Below are positions 35,644 through 44,724 of a DNA stretch of 64,000 bases, piece after piece. The position numbers and the translations under genes are program-made. The DNA comes from Niallia circulans. GTDB taxonomy: Bacteria > Bacillota > Bacilli > Bacillales > Cytobacillaceae. The DNA is taken from positions 1,488,001-1,552,000 of the forward strand of contig NZ_CP026031.1 of assembly GCF_003726095.1 (NCBI RefSeq), written 5' to 3'. A model generated the notes under the pieces. It made no database searches, was not told where the DNA came from, and worked only from the letters and a program-made list of their open reading frames with translations. The number at the start of each line of letters is the position of its first letter. Positions within the stretch are counted from its first letter, which is position 1.

Positions 35644-36126
35644 TCAGACGATTAAGTCGTTTTCTGATTTTATATCAATTGCCTCTTTTAATAGCTTTTG
35701 AAGCACTGCTGCAAAAACGGCAATGACCATCGAAGCAAAAATCAGAACAAGTCCAATTAAAATAATTCCTGGCGCATCATCCCTTTCTGCTAAAAGGTAG
35801 AATAGCGGCAATCCCAACACAAAAATCGCGCTTATAGAAAGAGCACAGTTTTTTATTTTCTTTAGTGCATTAACGGATAACTCCGAGAATGCTTCATTCT
35901 TATCAATATAGTTTAACAGTTTAAATGCTTGATATAATGCATAGTAGAAAGGAATTGCTGCTGCATAAAAATCAAACATTATCAGATATTTTAAATAAGC
36001 ATTATTTGGATACAACTCAGCAGCAAAATTTCCGATTTCTGGTACTAAGAAGATACATAAGGCCAGAATAGGTACGCCAATAAGAATAACAGCAATCTTT
36101 AAAAAGAGCGTTGATACTTGTTTCAT
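35644..36126 (-). CDS. yoaS: DUF2975 membrane protein (YoaS)
   Basis: 160 aa, four membrane spans (LFLKIAVILIGVPILALCIF, YLIMFDFYAAAIPFYYALYQ, ALSISAIFVLGLPLFYLL, GIILIGLVLIFASMVIAVFA). DUF2975 proteins pair with YozG-like regulators. ATG 36126 is preferred over GTG 36135, which overlaps the GAGGTG site. Function unknown. Confidence 0.85.
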   Translation of the reverse strand: MKQVSTLFLKIAVILIGVPILALCIFLVPEIGNFAAELYPNNAYLKYLIMFDFYAAAIPFYYALYQAFKLLNYIDKNEAFSELSVNALKKIKNCALSISAIFVLGLPLFYLLAERDDAPGIILIGLVLIFASMVIAVFAAVLQKLLKEAIDIKSENDLIV

Positions 36127-36299
36127 CAAAAACACCTCACTAATTTATTTCTATTTTAAATTACCATATAATTTATCGTTTTACAATAAATTTTTATTAA
36201 TAATTATTTGTTTTTTATTGTTTATAAAAAAACAGAGTAAAATAAAAAGTATCTCTTATGGAAAGAAATACTTTAACAATAGACTTATTTATCAATAAA

Positions 36300-36530
36300 C
36301 TATCCTGTTACAAACATAAAGTCTTGTACAAATACGGAAACCGCCTTTAAATCAACTCGATGGCTTTTATACAATGCTTCTGCCTTCTTCAGCTCTTTCT
36401 TCACTTTAGGAGAAATTTTTTCTGCTTCTTTTAACGAAATGTCTCCAATTAATAGATCAATTGCTATTTTTTGTATGTTTTCTTCGCGAGACTGATGCAA
36501 TATGTAGGAAATACAACTAATTTGGTCCAT
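36300..36530 (-). CDS. Small hypothetical protein
   Basis: 76 aa, helical (ISYILHQSREENIQKIAIDL ... EKISPKVKKELKKAEALYK). Family not recognised. A good AGAGAGGTG site precedes the ATG, which supports it being real. Confidence 0.5.
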   Translation of the reverse strand: MDQISCISYILHQSREENIQKIAIDLLIGDISLKEAEKISPKVKKELKKAEALYKSHRVDLKAVSVFVQDFMFVTG

Positions 36531-36660
36531 TCTTACACCTCTCTAAACATATTTTTATGAATAATTCTATGTTTAGACAGAAAATTCCTTCTTTTTCAAA
36601 TAAAACAAAAAAGACAGTTCTCAGCTTCCTTTCAGAAACATTAATACAGTCCCTTTGCGA

Positions 36661-37323
36661 CTATTTTTTGCCGGCAAATTTATGTGAGCCATCACAATTA
36701 GGCATTTTTTGGGAAAGGCCACAAATGCAGTCATTTAATCCCTTGCCATTTAGGATTCTCTCCATTGCCTTTTCAATCCTTGTTACTTTTGTTTTTGCTT
36801 GCTTTGGCTGGGAAAAATGAAGAATGTAAGCTCTTTGGCGCCCTGGTGTCAATCCTTCAAAAGCAGTTTTTAATGCAGGTATTTCTTCAAATTTCCTTTC
36901 AAGTTCTTCAGGAATACTGTATTCTTTGTGCTCTTTTACCATCACTTCCAAACCTGATTTTTCCACTGCAATTGCTTCAAGAATATATTCTTTTATGGCA
37001 GATTCCCTTTTCATTATTTCTTGTAAGTTCTTAAAGCGAATTTGCCGCGCTGCCTGGACATTTTCTGTTTGTTGGACTAGAATTCCTTGAGGATCCTTTA
37101 AGAGAGCACCTTTATGAAATAAAAGAGCACAATATTCTTTAAATCCATGAATGAGCACAATGTTTTTATTTTTATAAGTGTAGCATGGATGCATCCATTT
37201 AAATTCTTCCGTCAGCTCTTCGCACTCAAGAGCAAGCTGTCGTAGCTTCACATATTCTTCCTGCCACTGGCTATCTTTGCTTAAAAATTCCTCCACCTGT
37301 GGATTTAATTTTCTATTTGCCAT
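36661..37323 (-). CDS. YdeI-family protein with C-terminal CDGSH iron-sulfur motif
   Basis: 220 aa from ATG 37323. A YdeI/DUF1801 domain (ECEELTEEFKWMHPCYTYKN, VLIHGFKEYCALLFHKGALL) is followed by the OmdA-like helical part (LTPGRQRAYILHFSQPKQ, TRIEKAMERILNGKGLND). The last 25 residues contain CICGLSQKMPNCDGSH, which fits C-x-C-x2-S-x3-P-x-C-D-G-S-H exactly, the 2Fe-2S CDGSH motif. It starts 20 bp after fra, so the two are probably one operon. Confidence 0.85.
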   Translation of the reverse strand: MANRKLNPQVEEFLSKDSQWQEEYVKLRQLALECEELTEEFKWMHPCYTYKNKNIVLIHGFKEYCALLFHKGALLKDPQGILVQQTENVQAARQIRFKNLQEIMKRESAIKEYILEAIAVEKSGLEVMVKEHKEYSIPEELERKFEEIPALKTAFEGLTPGRQRAYILHFSQPKQAKTKVTRIEKAMERILNGKGLNDCICGLSQKMPNCDGSHKFAGKK

Positions 37324-37343
37324 ACAAGTACACCCTTCTATTA

Positions 37344-37718
37344 TTACTCTTTTCTCCAAAATGTCTTACAATCTGCTTTATCAGTAATATTAAAGTCAAT
37401 CATTTTTTCTAATAAAGAAAAATTAACGGAATTGCTCCATTTTATTCGTACGAGCTGCTTCGTATGATCATAGCCTGCTTGTACAATTTCATCTGAAAAT
37501 TGGATGATTCCCGCTCTTTCAGGTGCGACTGCCAAATGCTGCTTTGCAATACTAAAGCCAATTATGAATGTTTCATGATCCGTAAACATCGGCTGATTCC
37601 AAGCAATTTTCGGCACTAAACTGGGGAATTTTTTCATTACCCAATGCAAGACCTCTTCTGTTCGATCCCGATGCTCTGGATTATCAATCCCTGCTAAAAA
37701 CTCTGCAAAAACTTCCAT
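37344..37718 (-). CDS. fra: Frataxin-like iron chaperone Fra (YdhG, DUF1801)
   Basis: 124 aa from the second ATG (37718), seven bases after GGAGG; the first ATG touches the site. [58 protein letters not shown] and [10 protein letters not shown] match B. subtilis Fra, which delivers iron for Fe-S and haem synthesis. Followed by the CDGSH-bearing YdeI protein. Confidence 0.92.
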   Translation of the reverse strand: MEVFAEFLAGIDNPEHRDRTEEVLHWVMKKFPSLVPKIAWNQPMFTDHETFIIGFSIAKQHLAVAPERAGIIQFSDEIVQAGYDHTKQLVRIKWSNSVNFSLLEKMIDFNITDKADCKTFWRKE

Positions 37719-37878
37719 ATTCATCCTCCACCATACACTCTATTGCCAATAATCTCATTTTGATTCCTGAGTCTATCATATCGCATATTCATTTGTTATT
37801 CTAGCTACAAACAAGGTTAAGATGCATCACTTTTGCTATAGGTATTTGTTCTTTAATCTCATTTTTTAACGAATATCC

Positions 37879-38067
37879 TTAAAAATATACTGCACTTAAT
37901 CCAACATAAATTAATATAGAAATGATAATAAACACTGAAAAGAATAGCCCCTTGCCAAAGCTAGACCAGTTTTTCATCCATCCCCATCTGCTTTTATTTC
38001 TATCAAGCCAAAAATAATCTATAAGAACAGTCAATCCTATTATTATCATAACAACAATCGGATTCAT
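37879..38067 (-). CDS. Small membrane protein
   Basis: 62 aa with two membrane spans (IVVMIIIGLTVLIDYFWL, LFFSVFIIISILIYVGLSAV) and a basic linker. GGGAGAAGA before the ATG supports translation. Unknown family. Confidence 0.55.
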   Translation of the reverse strand: MNPIVVMIIIGLTVLIDYFWLDRNKSRWGWMKNWSSFGKGLFFSVFIIISILIYVGLSAVYF

Positions 38068-38214
38068 TCTTCTCCCTTCTTTATGATCATTATATGAAAA
38101 TGTAAAAAAGTTATTTACCGATCAGCTAAAATTCTCTTTTTCTCTATAAATTTTGTTATATTAAAAGAACAGGAAAATTCATTAAGTAATTTACGAACAC
38201 AAGGAGACACTTTG

Positions 38215-38781
38215 ATGAAGGAAATTATATTTGTAACAACCAACAAAGGAAAAGTTGCATCTGCTGAAAAGGAATTAAAAAATATAAAAGTGACTCCTAT
38301 ACAGGAAGAGTTAAGCGAGCCACGTACTGACGATATTAAAGAGATTGCTAAACAAAAAGTCTTGCAAGCATATGAAATCGTTAAGAGACCATGCATTGCT
38401 TTAGATTCTGGTTTTTTCATCGAAGAATTAAACGGTTTTCCTAGAGCATATGTAAACCATATGTTAGATACTATCGGTATTACTGGTATATTAAAATTAC
38501 TAAAAGAGGAAAATAACCGTGCTTGCGAATTTAGATCGTGTTTGGCCTATTATGATGGTGAACAAATAACGTACTTTGCGAGCAAATCACAAGGAACGAT
38601 AGCTGAAGAAATAAGAGGTTTAGATAATAATAATAAATGGTCTGATCTCTGGTATATTTTCATTCCCAACCATTTTAATAAAACACTTGCTGAATTTACG
38701 GAAGATGATTTCCATATATATGAAGAAAAGAAAGAAGAGTCCTGTATTCGTAAATTTGGAAAATGGTTTGAAGCGTTGTAA
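38215..38781 (+). CDS. HAM1/RdgB-like non-canonical purine NTP pyrophosphatase
   Basis: 188 aa from ATG 38215 (AAGGAG 7 nt before; TTG 38212 is too close). Motifs: FVTTNKGKVASAEKEL (HAM1 start), a central ALDSGFFIEELNGFPRAYVN replacing ADDSGL...G.PGVYSAR, and CEFRSCLAYYDGEQ. Diverged subgroup; hydrolysis of ITP/XTP is the family activity. No operon partner. Confidence 0.85.
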   Translation: MKEIIFVTTNKGKVASAEKELKNIKVTPIQEELSEPRTDDIKEIAKQKVLQAYEIVKRPCIALDSGFFIEELNGFPRAYVNHMLDTIGITGILKLLKEENNRACEFRSCLAYYDGEQITYFASKSQGTIAEEIRGLDNNNKWSDLWYIFIPNHFNKTLAEFTEDDFHIYEEKKEESCIRKFGKWFEAL

Positions 38782-38801
38782 TAGCGACAATATAATAAAA
38801 G

Positions 38802-38830
38802 CGGTGCAAAAACATTGTGTTCTTGCACCG
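38802..38830. terminator. Hairpin between convergent genes
   Basis: CGGTGCAA/TTGCACCG, 8-bp stem, 13-nt loop. The minus-strand side is followed by CTTTTATT, so it may end the 38916-39568 transcript. Confidence 0.5.
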
Positions 38831-38915
38831 AAAAAGCAAACAAGGAATGCTTGGATTCTATTATCTTCATAATCTTTGTTTATTTTATTATTTAACAAAT
38901 GAACATATAAATTGT

Positions 38916-39371
38916 TTATAGCAAATCCTTATTTTTGTTATAAGAACGTTTTAAAGAAATGTAGTTAACGAAAAACCATAGCAAACCTGCGAACACTATT
39001 AACACAATTGTTTCCATCCATTCATTTATGTTGGCTGGCAAACCTAAAAAAATAGCATAAAACAAGAAAAATAAAATAACAAAACTACTTGTTTTCATCA
39101 CAATACTTCTTAATTCTTTCTTATAGGAATCTTCTGTTGCAATATCTGCATACTCAATACCAGATAGTATATACCGCCCTAACACATAAAGGAGAAATAT
39201 CGCAATAGGTAGTAATAGAGATGTTTTAGCATCTAAATTAACATAGTTATTCAAAATAAGCATTCCTGCAAGGATAAGCAAAAGGATTATTGCTCCTTCT
39301 GAAAAAAAGTACAAAATCCTTTTTTCCTTATATTCATCATTAGGTAATAAAAAAGATATCCAAGATCTCAT
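38916..39371 (-). CDS. Membrane protein paired with an XRE regulator
   Basis: 151 aa, four membrane spans (AIILLLILAGMLILNNYV, SLLLPIAIFLLYVLGRYIL, SFVILFFLFYAIFLGL, TIVLIVFAGLLWFFVNYI). Its ATG overlaps the regulator's stop (ATGA) and GGGAGG lies inside the regulator end. Such pairs are common in Firmicutes; function unknown. Confidence 0.7.
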   Translation of the reverse strand: MRSWISFLLPNDEYKEKRILYFFSEGAIILLLILAGMLILNNYVNLDAKTSLLLPIAIFLLYVLGRYILSGIEYADIATEDSYKKELRSIVMKTSSFVILFFLFYAIFLGLPANINEWMETIVLIVFAGLLWFFVNYISLKRSYNKNKDLL

Positions 39372-39568
39372 GACAACTCGACCTCCCAAAATAAATCATC
39401 TAATGTTGTATTTAATTCTTTAGCAATAGCAATACATAAATTCAGACTAGGATTGTATTCTCCTTTTTCAATCAACCCGATAGTCTGCCTAGTGGCATTC
39501 ACTCGTTTTGCAAGCTGCTCTTGTGTTAAACCTTTTTCTATTCTTGCTAGTTTCATTTTACTTGCCAT
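39368..39568 (-). CDS. XRE-family regulator
   Basis: 66 aa. KLARIEKGLTQEQLAKRVNA and TRQTIGLIEKGEYNPSLNL form the standard HTH_3 with the TRQTI.LIE.G.Y.PSL core of the YvaO/YozG-like group. Start after AGGTGAGTAT. Co-translated with the membrane protein. Confidence 0.88.
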   Translation of the reverse strand: MASKMKLARIEKGLTQEQLAKRVNATRQTIGLIEKGEYNPSLNLCIAIAKELNTTLDDLFWEVELS

Positions 39569-39708
39569 ATACTCACCTACACAATGAAATATATATTCAA
39601 CAATTTGTTAGATTTATCTTACATTATACAACGATAGAATGCAATATAAATCTTACATTAAAAATATCTCTTTTTATTCGCAAACTCATCTACAATAGGA
39701 ATCAGAAA

Positions 39709-39734
39709 AGACCAAATCCTATGCAATTTGGTCT
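39709..39734 (-). terminator. Terminator of the ECF sigma/anti-sigma operon
   Basis: AGACCAAAT/ATTTGGTCT, 9-bp perfect stem with an 8-nt loop, followed on the minus strand by TTTTC. 35 bp after the anti-sigma gene stop. Confidence 0.7.
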
Positions 39735-39768
39735 AGTTTATTAGTATTCCATTTTTTTCATTCTAAGA

Positions 39769-41130
39769 TTATTTTAACGGAACTTCAATTTCTAAATCTG
39801 TTAATATTCGAGGAGCTTCTTCTTGCATATATTCAATCGTTAGCCCTTGTCTGGGAATATTCATAAATTCTTCTTCGATAATATAATGATCCTTTTCTTT
39901 AAAAGTTTTGGATGTATTAGCACCATAATATACTTTTCCCAAATGATCCTTTAATGTAAAATAATTCGAATGTAGAAAAGGAAATTGGCTATTTAATTCA
40001 TACGTTATTTTCATTACATTTCCCGTATACTTAACGCCAATAATATTGATTTTTCCCAAATCGTCTAAATCTAATTTAGTCCCCTTTCCTCTAAATGGTT
40101 TTTCAGTTGGACTATTAGTCTGATTATTATTGGCGATTATTGGTTGAATAGTCACCGAATCTGTATTTTTTTTCTCTAACCCTTCAAATGATTCTTGAAT
40201 AGAATCCATTACTTCTAAATTACCCTTTATTGTGATTCCACCATAGCCATTGGTATTGGAAATCCAAGGAATTACTTCTCCTTCATTTGTGATTAGTCGA
40301 AACATCATCATATTATCTTTGAATTTCGTCACCGGACCTTTAAAGCTCAAATTAACAACAGTAGTGATTGGCGTTCTTTTGATCTCCTTCACAGTAAACT
40401 CACTCTCATTGCTTTGTCTCGTAATCATCGGAGCAATCGTTTTTACGTTTTCCGTTTTGCTAAGTTTAAATTCAAATTGAAAAATCTCATACTTTCCGTT
40501 TATTACTAATGCATAATAGGGATGAACTTCAATTTCCTTTGGTAATTCCTCATTTTGTAAAAAAATAACTGTTCCAATCCCAGCTACTTTATTGGCAGTC
40601 ACCATTTCATAATTCCCATCTGTTAACTTACCTGTAGCTGCGCTTGCCTCTTCCTTAAAGGAAACATTAAAATTATCAATCTGATACTCTCTTATTGGCT
40701 CCTTTGATTCCACTACATAACTAAAGGAGATTCTTTCCCCGTCATAAATTGCTTCCTCTATCGTCATTTCTACCTCATCACTTTTCGATGTGGCAACAAT
40801 ATTTGATACTAATTTGCTTTCCTTCCCTTTCTTTAACCCTCCATCCCCATATGCTTTGAAAATTGAATCGATAAAAGGGAGAGAGGAAAGTGTGTTTGCA
40901 AGAGTTGGAGACAATTTTGGAAAAGTCAGCAGCATCGAGATAAATAAACAAAACGTGATAGTTGCTACGATATGCTTTTTATATAAAAGGAGTATATTAG
41001 GATGCGAGGCATTCTCTTTCTCCAACTTTTTCACTTCGAATATAACTTTCTGTCGATCACTTTCAGAAAAGTTTACATCTTCCATAACATCACCTAGTGT
41101 CTCTTTTATAACTTTGGAATCATTCTTCAT
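39769..41130 (-). CDS. Membrane anti-sigma factor-like protein, DUF4179
   Basis: 453 aa. A cytoplasmic N-terminus of about 50 residues is followed by one membrane span (IVATITFCLFISMLLTF, about 53-70), then a large extracellular DUF4179 region (MTIEEAIYDGERISFSYVVE) and a beta-rich C-terminus. Its ATG overlaps the ECF sigma gene stop, the usual arrangement of sigma and anti-sigma pairs. Confidence 0.82.
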   Translation of the reverse strand: MKNDSKVIKETLGDVMEDVNFSESDRQKVIFEVKKLEKENASHPNILLLYKKHIVATITFCLFISMLLTFPKLSPTLANTLSSLPFIDSIFKAYGDGGLKKGKESKLVSNIVATSKSDEVEMTIEEAIYDGERISFSYVVESKEPIREYQIDNFNVSFKEEASAATGKLTDGNYEMVTANKVAGIGTVIFLQNEELPKEIEVHPYYALVINGKYEIFQFEFKLSKTENVKTIAPMITRQSNESEFTVKEIKRTPITTVVNLSFKGPVTKFKDNMMMFRLITNEGEVIPWISNTNGYGGITIKGNLEVMDSIQESFEGLEKKNTDSVTIQPIIANNNQTNSPTEKPFRGKGTKLDLDDLGKINIIGVKYTGNVMKITYELNSQFPFLHSNYFTLKDHLGKVYYGANTSKTFKEKDHYIIEEEFMNIPRQGLTIEYMQEEAPRILTDLEIEVPLK

Positions 41131-41687
41131 CTGAATTCCTCCTTATGTAGAAATGGCAATAGATTTTTTCTACCTCTTCTCAGTCTCGTTTTCGCAGTAT
41201 TCTTAGAAATTTGGAGAATATCTGCAATTTCATTTATATCTAGCTCTTCATAGTAGTATAAAAGGATTACTTCAGCATATTTTGGCGGAAGACTTAAAAT
41301 TATATTTTTTAGCTCTGCTTGCATCGTTTGAATCATTACTTCTTCTTCTGGTGACGGCATAGTGGCGCTCTTATGATTTATATCTTTCTTAAATAAGCTA
41401 AACCGCCTCGCATAGGCACTTTTTATATGATCTTTACACTTATTGATTGTAATTCGGTAAAGCCATGTTTTTAATTTTGCTTCTCCTTTAAACGTCTTTA
41501 AATGGGTATAACACTTAATAAAAACAGTTTGCACAATATCTTTTGCCGTTTCTATATCTTTTACATATGTATAAGCCAACCTTGTCAGTTCATCACCATA
41601 CAAAATCATAATTTCTTCTAACAGCTCTTCTAATTCATTCTCTTCTAGCTCTCTTAATAATGAATGTTCTAGTCTTTTCGAAATCAC
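41127..41687 (-). CDS. ECF RNA polymerase sigma factor
   Basis: 186 aa, GTG start at 41687 after GGGGGGAAGAA. Region 2: LTRLAYTYVKDIETAKDIVQ, TVFIKCYTHLKTFKGEAKLK, TWLYRITINKCKDHIKS. Region 4: LPPKYAEVILLYYYEELDIN and EIADILQISKNTAKTRLRRG. Close to the SigV/SigW/YlaC class. The signal is unknown; probably an envelope stress operon with its DUF4179 partner. Confidence 0.93.
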   Translation of the reverse strand: MISKRLEHSLLRELEENELEELLEEIMILYGDELTRLAYTYVKDIETAKDIVQTVFIKCYTHLKTFKGEAKLKTWLYRITINKCKDHIKSAYARRFSLFKKDINHKSATMPSPEEEVMIQTMQAELKNIILSLPPKYAEVILLYYYEELDINEIADILQISKNTAKTRLRRGRKNLLPFLHKEEFR

Positions 41688-42075
41688 TTCTTCCCCCCCT
41701 TATAGATTCGCAAGTTAGACGATATAGATATACCATAGGATTCACTTTTTAAGCGTAAATAGTTTTCTTCCGTTATCATAGTACTCTTTATATCGTGATT
41801 ACTTAATAAAAAAAAGCTAAATTCAGTTTAGAATTCAGCAAATAATTTTGCATTTGAATATTTTGTATTCAGTAACAAGATTTTCTTTAAACATAGAAAA
41901 TTGCTCCTGTTAAGTATGATTCGTCGATAAAATAAATATTAGGTAAAATAAAAACTTCACTAGCAATGGGAACGCTTCGAATATCATATACATGCTCCTA
42001 TCCTATTCGATTATCTAATATATAATATGAAGCATCTCTTCTTTTGTAAGCGTTATCTTTGCAATAATAAAAAAA

Positions 42076-42092
42076 ACTCTCAAACAGAGAGT
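42076..42092 (-). terminator. Terminator after the 42097-42381 gene
   Basis: ACTCTC/GAGAGT, 6-bp stem with a 5-nt loop, followed on the minus strand by eight T. Immediately after the stop. The gap 41700-42060 before it shows no gene. Confidence 0.75.
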
Positions 42093-42096
42093 CTCC

Positions 42097-42381
42097 TTAA
42101 CTAACTTTATAAAACTTATCAATTTTACCAGCTAAAATTCTTAAAAAGTCATTAATGGTCATATTTTCAATTTTTTTAGAATACCATGACAATTTATTCC
42201 CCATGTCTTCTCCATCATAATTAACATTTAATGGAACATACCCTTTTGTTTTGGAAGCTAAAGTATGATCGAAGGCAATGATTAATACTTTCCCCTCAGG
42301 TGTTTCTAACTTCACTTTATACCTTGGAAATTTGTAATCTGTGCTATACTTTACACCTTTAATCTTAGCCTTTGTTTTCAT
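42097..42381 (-). CDS. Hypothetical protein
   Basis: 94 aa from ATG 42381 (AAAAGGAG upstream). Basic, beta-rich: KAKIKGVKYSTDYKFPRYKV, KLETPEGKVLIIAFDHTLAS. Family not recognised; no signal peptide. Terminator follows directly. Confidence 0.55.
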   Translation of the reverse strand: MKTKAKIKGVKYSTDYKFPRYKVKLETPEGKVLIIAFDHTLASKTKGYVPLNVNYDGEDMGNKLSWYSKKIENMTINDFLRILAGKIDKFYKVS

Positions 42382-42530
42382 ACATTCTCCTTTTCGAGTG
42401 TGTCTATTACTATTATAGCTTAAATGAAGATAATTAGACATCTTTAATTGGGATAATGGAAACTATGGGTATTTGGTCTTAAGAAACAACAAATATTTCT
42501 ACCTATCTCACAGCTTTTTTCTGTAAGTTA

Positions 42531-42713
42531 TTATTCAGTGTCCGCTATTACCTCTAAAGAGCCCTCCTCGCTGTAATGGATGATATTCACAATTTTGTAA
42601 TAAGCTTTTTCAATGACAATTGTTTCTCCAATGGAGGGAGGAATTTGATAAATAACTTGCTTTGATTGCCAGCCCTTTACTTTATGCTGATATAAAGTAT
42701 TTAGTCTCACCAT
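42531..42713 (-). CDS. Small hypothetical protein
   Basis: 60 aa, MVRLNTLYQHKVKGWQSKQV ... IGETIVIEKAYYKIVNIIHY. Looks like a single small beta domain. Weak ribosome site (AGAGGCG, 9 nt before). Unknown family. Confidence 0.45.
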   Translation of the reverse strand: MVRLNTLYQHKVKGWQSKQVIYQIPPSIGETIVIEKAYYKIVNIIHYSEEGSLEVIADTE

Positions 42714-42809
42714 GTAATATCGCCTCTTTCTATGGATGATCTAACAATTAGTAGCTATATGAATATGTATGCATTTCTAAATTTGTCCTTTCCTTTTAAA
42801 TGAAAAAAT

Positions 42810-42832
42810 CTGAAGCCGGTTTAGGACTTCAG
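42810..42832 (-). terminator. Hairpin after the pentapeptide gene
   Basis: CTGAAG/CTTCAG stem with an 11-nt loop, followed on the minus strand by six T. About 40 bp past the stop at 42873. Confidence 0.65.
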
Positions 42833-42872
42833 TTAAGAAAGAGCGCATTCCATAAAAAAGCTCCATAAATAT

Positions 42873-43691
42873 TCACAAAATCTCTCTCTCTATCCAATGT
42901 TTGGGTCTTTCTAAATAGTTTGGTATTTTAGTATGAACATCGCCAATAGCGGAATTAATTTGCGATTGTGTAAGGAAGAGCGCAGCTTCCAGGTTTGCTA
43001 CCCTTAAGTCAGCGTCTCGAAGATCCGCACCAATAAAATCAGCTCCTCGCAAATCACTATTACTTAGATTTGCAGCAATCATCAGCTTGCCTCGAAAATT
43101 TTCTCCTTGTAAATCTAATCCTTTTAAATCGGCCCCTATAAGGTCCGATTTATTTTTCAACCTCTTTTTCCCTTTATTCGTCCTACTCCCTCTATACTTT
43201 ATACTTGCAGCAATTAAGAGCTCGTTAACTTTCCTTCGATGGGAATTAAGATCAATTGTTAAAATCTCTTGCGGTGTTCTTTCCGTTAGTTCAACGGTTT
43301 CATCATAAATAAGTTGAAGTTTATCATGAAAAGAAGCAGTTTCCTTTAACGTAAGTGCTTGATTTAGATACCAGAGCATTTCATGTAGTTGTTGAACAAG
43401 CGGAAAGATAAGGAACATTTCTTCTGCATGCTTACCACTCCGCCAATCTTTCCCTTTATAAATGGTTTGGGATACATGCTGCCCTGCACCGAAGCATTCA
43501 TATGATACACAGCCGCGGAATCCTGTTTTTCTCAATTTATCATGGATGGAACAAGCATTGTCTGAACATAAATTTCTGCATGGTATCCCGCTCTCTTTAT
43601 TAAAGGGAAAATCTGCTGATTCTCCATATGGCAATGCTACACAACATAATCCAAAGCAATTTTGACAATCCGACTTTAATGCATTAATCAT
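42873..43691 (-). CDS. Pentapeptide-repeat protein with Cys-rich N-terminus
   Basis: 272 aa. Residues 9-65 hold about nine cysteines (DCQNCFGLCC, CRNLCSDNACSIHDK, GFRGCVSYECFGAG), a likely metal or Fe-S site. Residues 185-245 are pentapeptide repeats, A(D/N)LxG type: GADLKGLDLQGENF, NLSNSDLRGADFIGADLRDA, DLRVANLEAALF. The repeat helix can mimic DNA in some relatives; here the role is unknown. Confidence 0.85.
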   Translation of the reverse strand: MINALKSDCQNCFGLCCVALPYGESADFPFNKESGIPCRNLCSDNACSIHDKLRKTGFRGCVSYECFGAGQHVSQTIYKGKDWRSGKHAEEMFLIFPLVQQLHEMLWYLNQALTLKETASFHDKLQLIYDETVELTERTPQEILTIDLNSHRRKVNELLIAASIKYRGSRTNKGKKRLKNKSDLIGADLKGLDLQGENFRGKLMIAANLSNSDLRGADFIGADLRDADLRVANLEAALFLTQSQINSAIGDVHTKIPNYLERPKHWIEREIL

Positions 43692-43714
43692 TTCTAAATC
43701 TCCTAGTAATTTAT

Positions 43715-43899
43715 TTACAAGCTTCTCGGGGAATCAGACATACTATTTACTAAAATAATATAAATTAGAATGGATACTGGCATAGTGATTATAAAGATTA
43801 AGCGAGTACCTAGTGGCGTAATTCCAAAAAACTCAGCAATCCCCCACAAACACCATAAATAGCTTTATTATTTTGGGATTTCCTCATTTTGCGATTCAT
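43715..43899 (-). pseudogene. PspC-domain protein, frameshifted in a G-run
   Basis: NRKMRKSQNNKAIYGVCGG starts like a PspC protein, then the frame breaks at the G5 run (C-run 43841-43845 on plus). With one more G it reads IAEFFGITPLGTRLIFIITM and one membrane span to a stop at 43715, 61 aa, a typical short PspC protein. Confidence 0.7.
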
Positions 43900-43956
43900 C
43901 CTATCGTTCCCTTTCCATCAAATAAGCATGTGAAATTTCATTATCATTTTCTCAAT

Positions 43957-44703
43957 TCATTTCCTGGCAATAATCGTAAATTCCCATGGAATATTCTCCT
44001 TTTTCCATCCAGGATGTTCCTCAAATCGATCTAATGTAAACCTAGCCGTAATAACTGCATTAAGAATTTCGCTAAGTGTATAAAAGCGGAGAGAAACATC
44101 GTGAAAACCATCTTGCTCTTCTTCAGGGAAAAAATGTTTATATGCGATATCGCCTGAATGTATTTCCGTATCAAAATAAGTGTGCATCGCCGAGAAATCT
44201 TTATTCAAGCATTTCAGCAAAGGATGATAATCGCTTAGAATCATTGTGCCATCCTTTTTTAAAATTGAAAATAAAAGGGACATAAGTTGATCTAAATCAT
44301 GAAAATAATGGAGTACTCCCCCTTCCAAATAGAGAATGTCAAACGTTTCTCCATATGTTTGTAAATCGATGTCATAAACATCTCCTACCACATAATTTAT
44401 GGAAGTATTAGCATAATAAGCTAGCTCGTTCGCGTATTGTTCATTTTCCTTTGATATATCGAAGACTGTCACATCAGCTCCTAACAGTGCTAATGGCACT
44501 GCCTTCCTGCCATTTGATCCACATAGATTTGCTATCTTTTTCCCCTCAACATTCTCTAATAATGCTTGATGCTTTTTTAAACTTGCTCGAGGGTCTTTCC
44601 TTATTTCTTTCGCTTTTTCCTTTGGGCGGCCATCTCGCTTTATCCAAAATTCATAGGCACGATATTCCCATGCCGCTTTATTAGTCGCACTTTGCTCATT
44701 CAT
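43957..44703 (-). CDS. Class I SAM-dependent methyltransferase
   Basis: 248 aa. Motif I is KIANLCGSNGRKAVPLALLG, followed by DVTVFDISKENEQYANEL, a YVVGDVYDID acid motif and FDILYLEGGVLHYFHDLDQL. Common Bacillus methyltransferase of unknown substrate. Start ATG 44703, weak AGGGGAGGAC upstream. Confidence 0.85.
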   Translation of the reverse strand: MNEQSATNKAAWEYRAYEFWIKRDGRPKEKAKEIRKDPRASLKKHQALLENVEGKKIANLCGSNGRKAVPLALLGADVTVFDISKENEQYANELAYYANTSINYVVGDVYDIDLQTYGETFDILYLEGGVLHYFHDLDQLMSLLFSILKKDGTMILSDYHPLLKCLNKDFSAMHTYFDTEIHSGDIAYKHFFPEEEQDGFHDVSLRFYTLSEILNAVITARFTLDRFEEHPGWKKENIPWEFTIIARK

Positions 44704-44724
44704 AAGAAAGTCCTCCCCTTAAAA

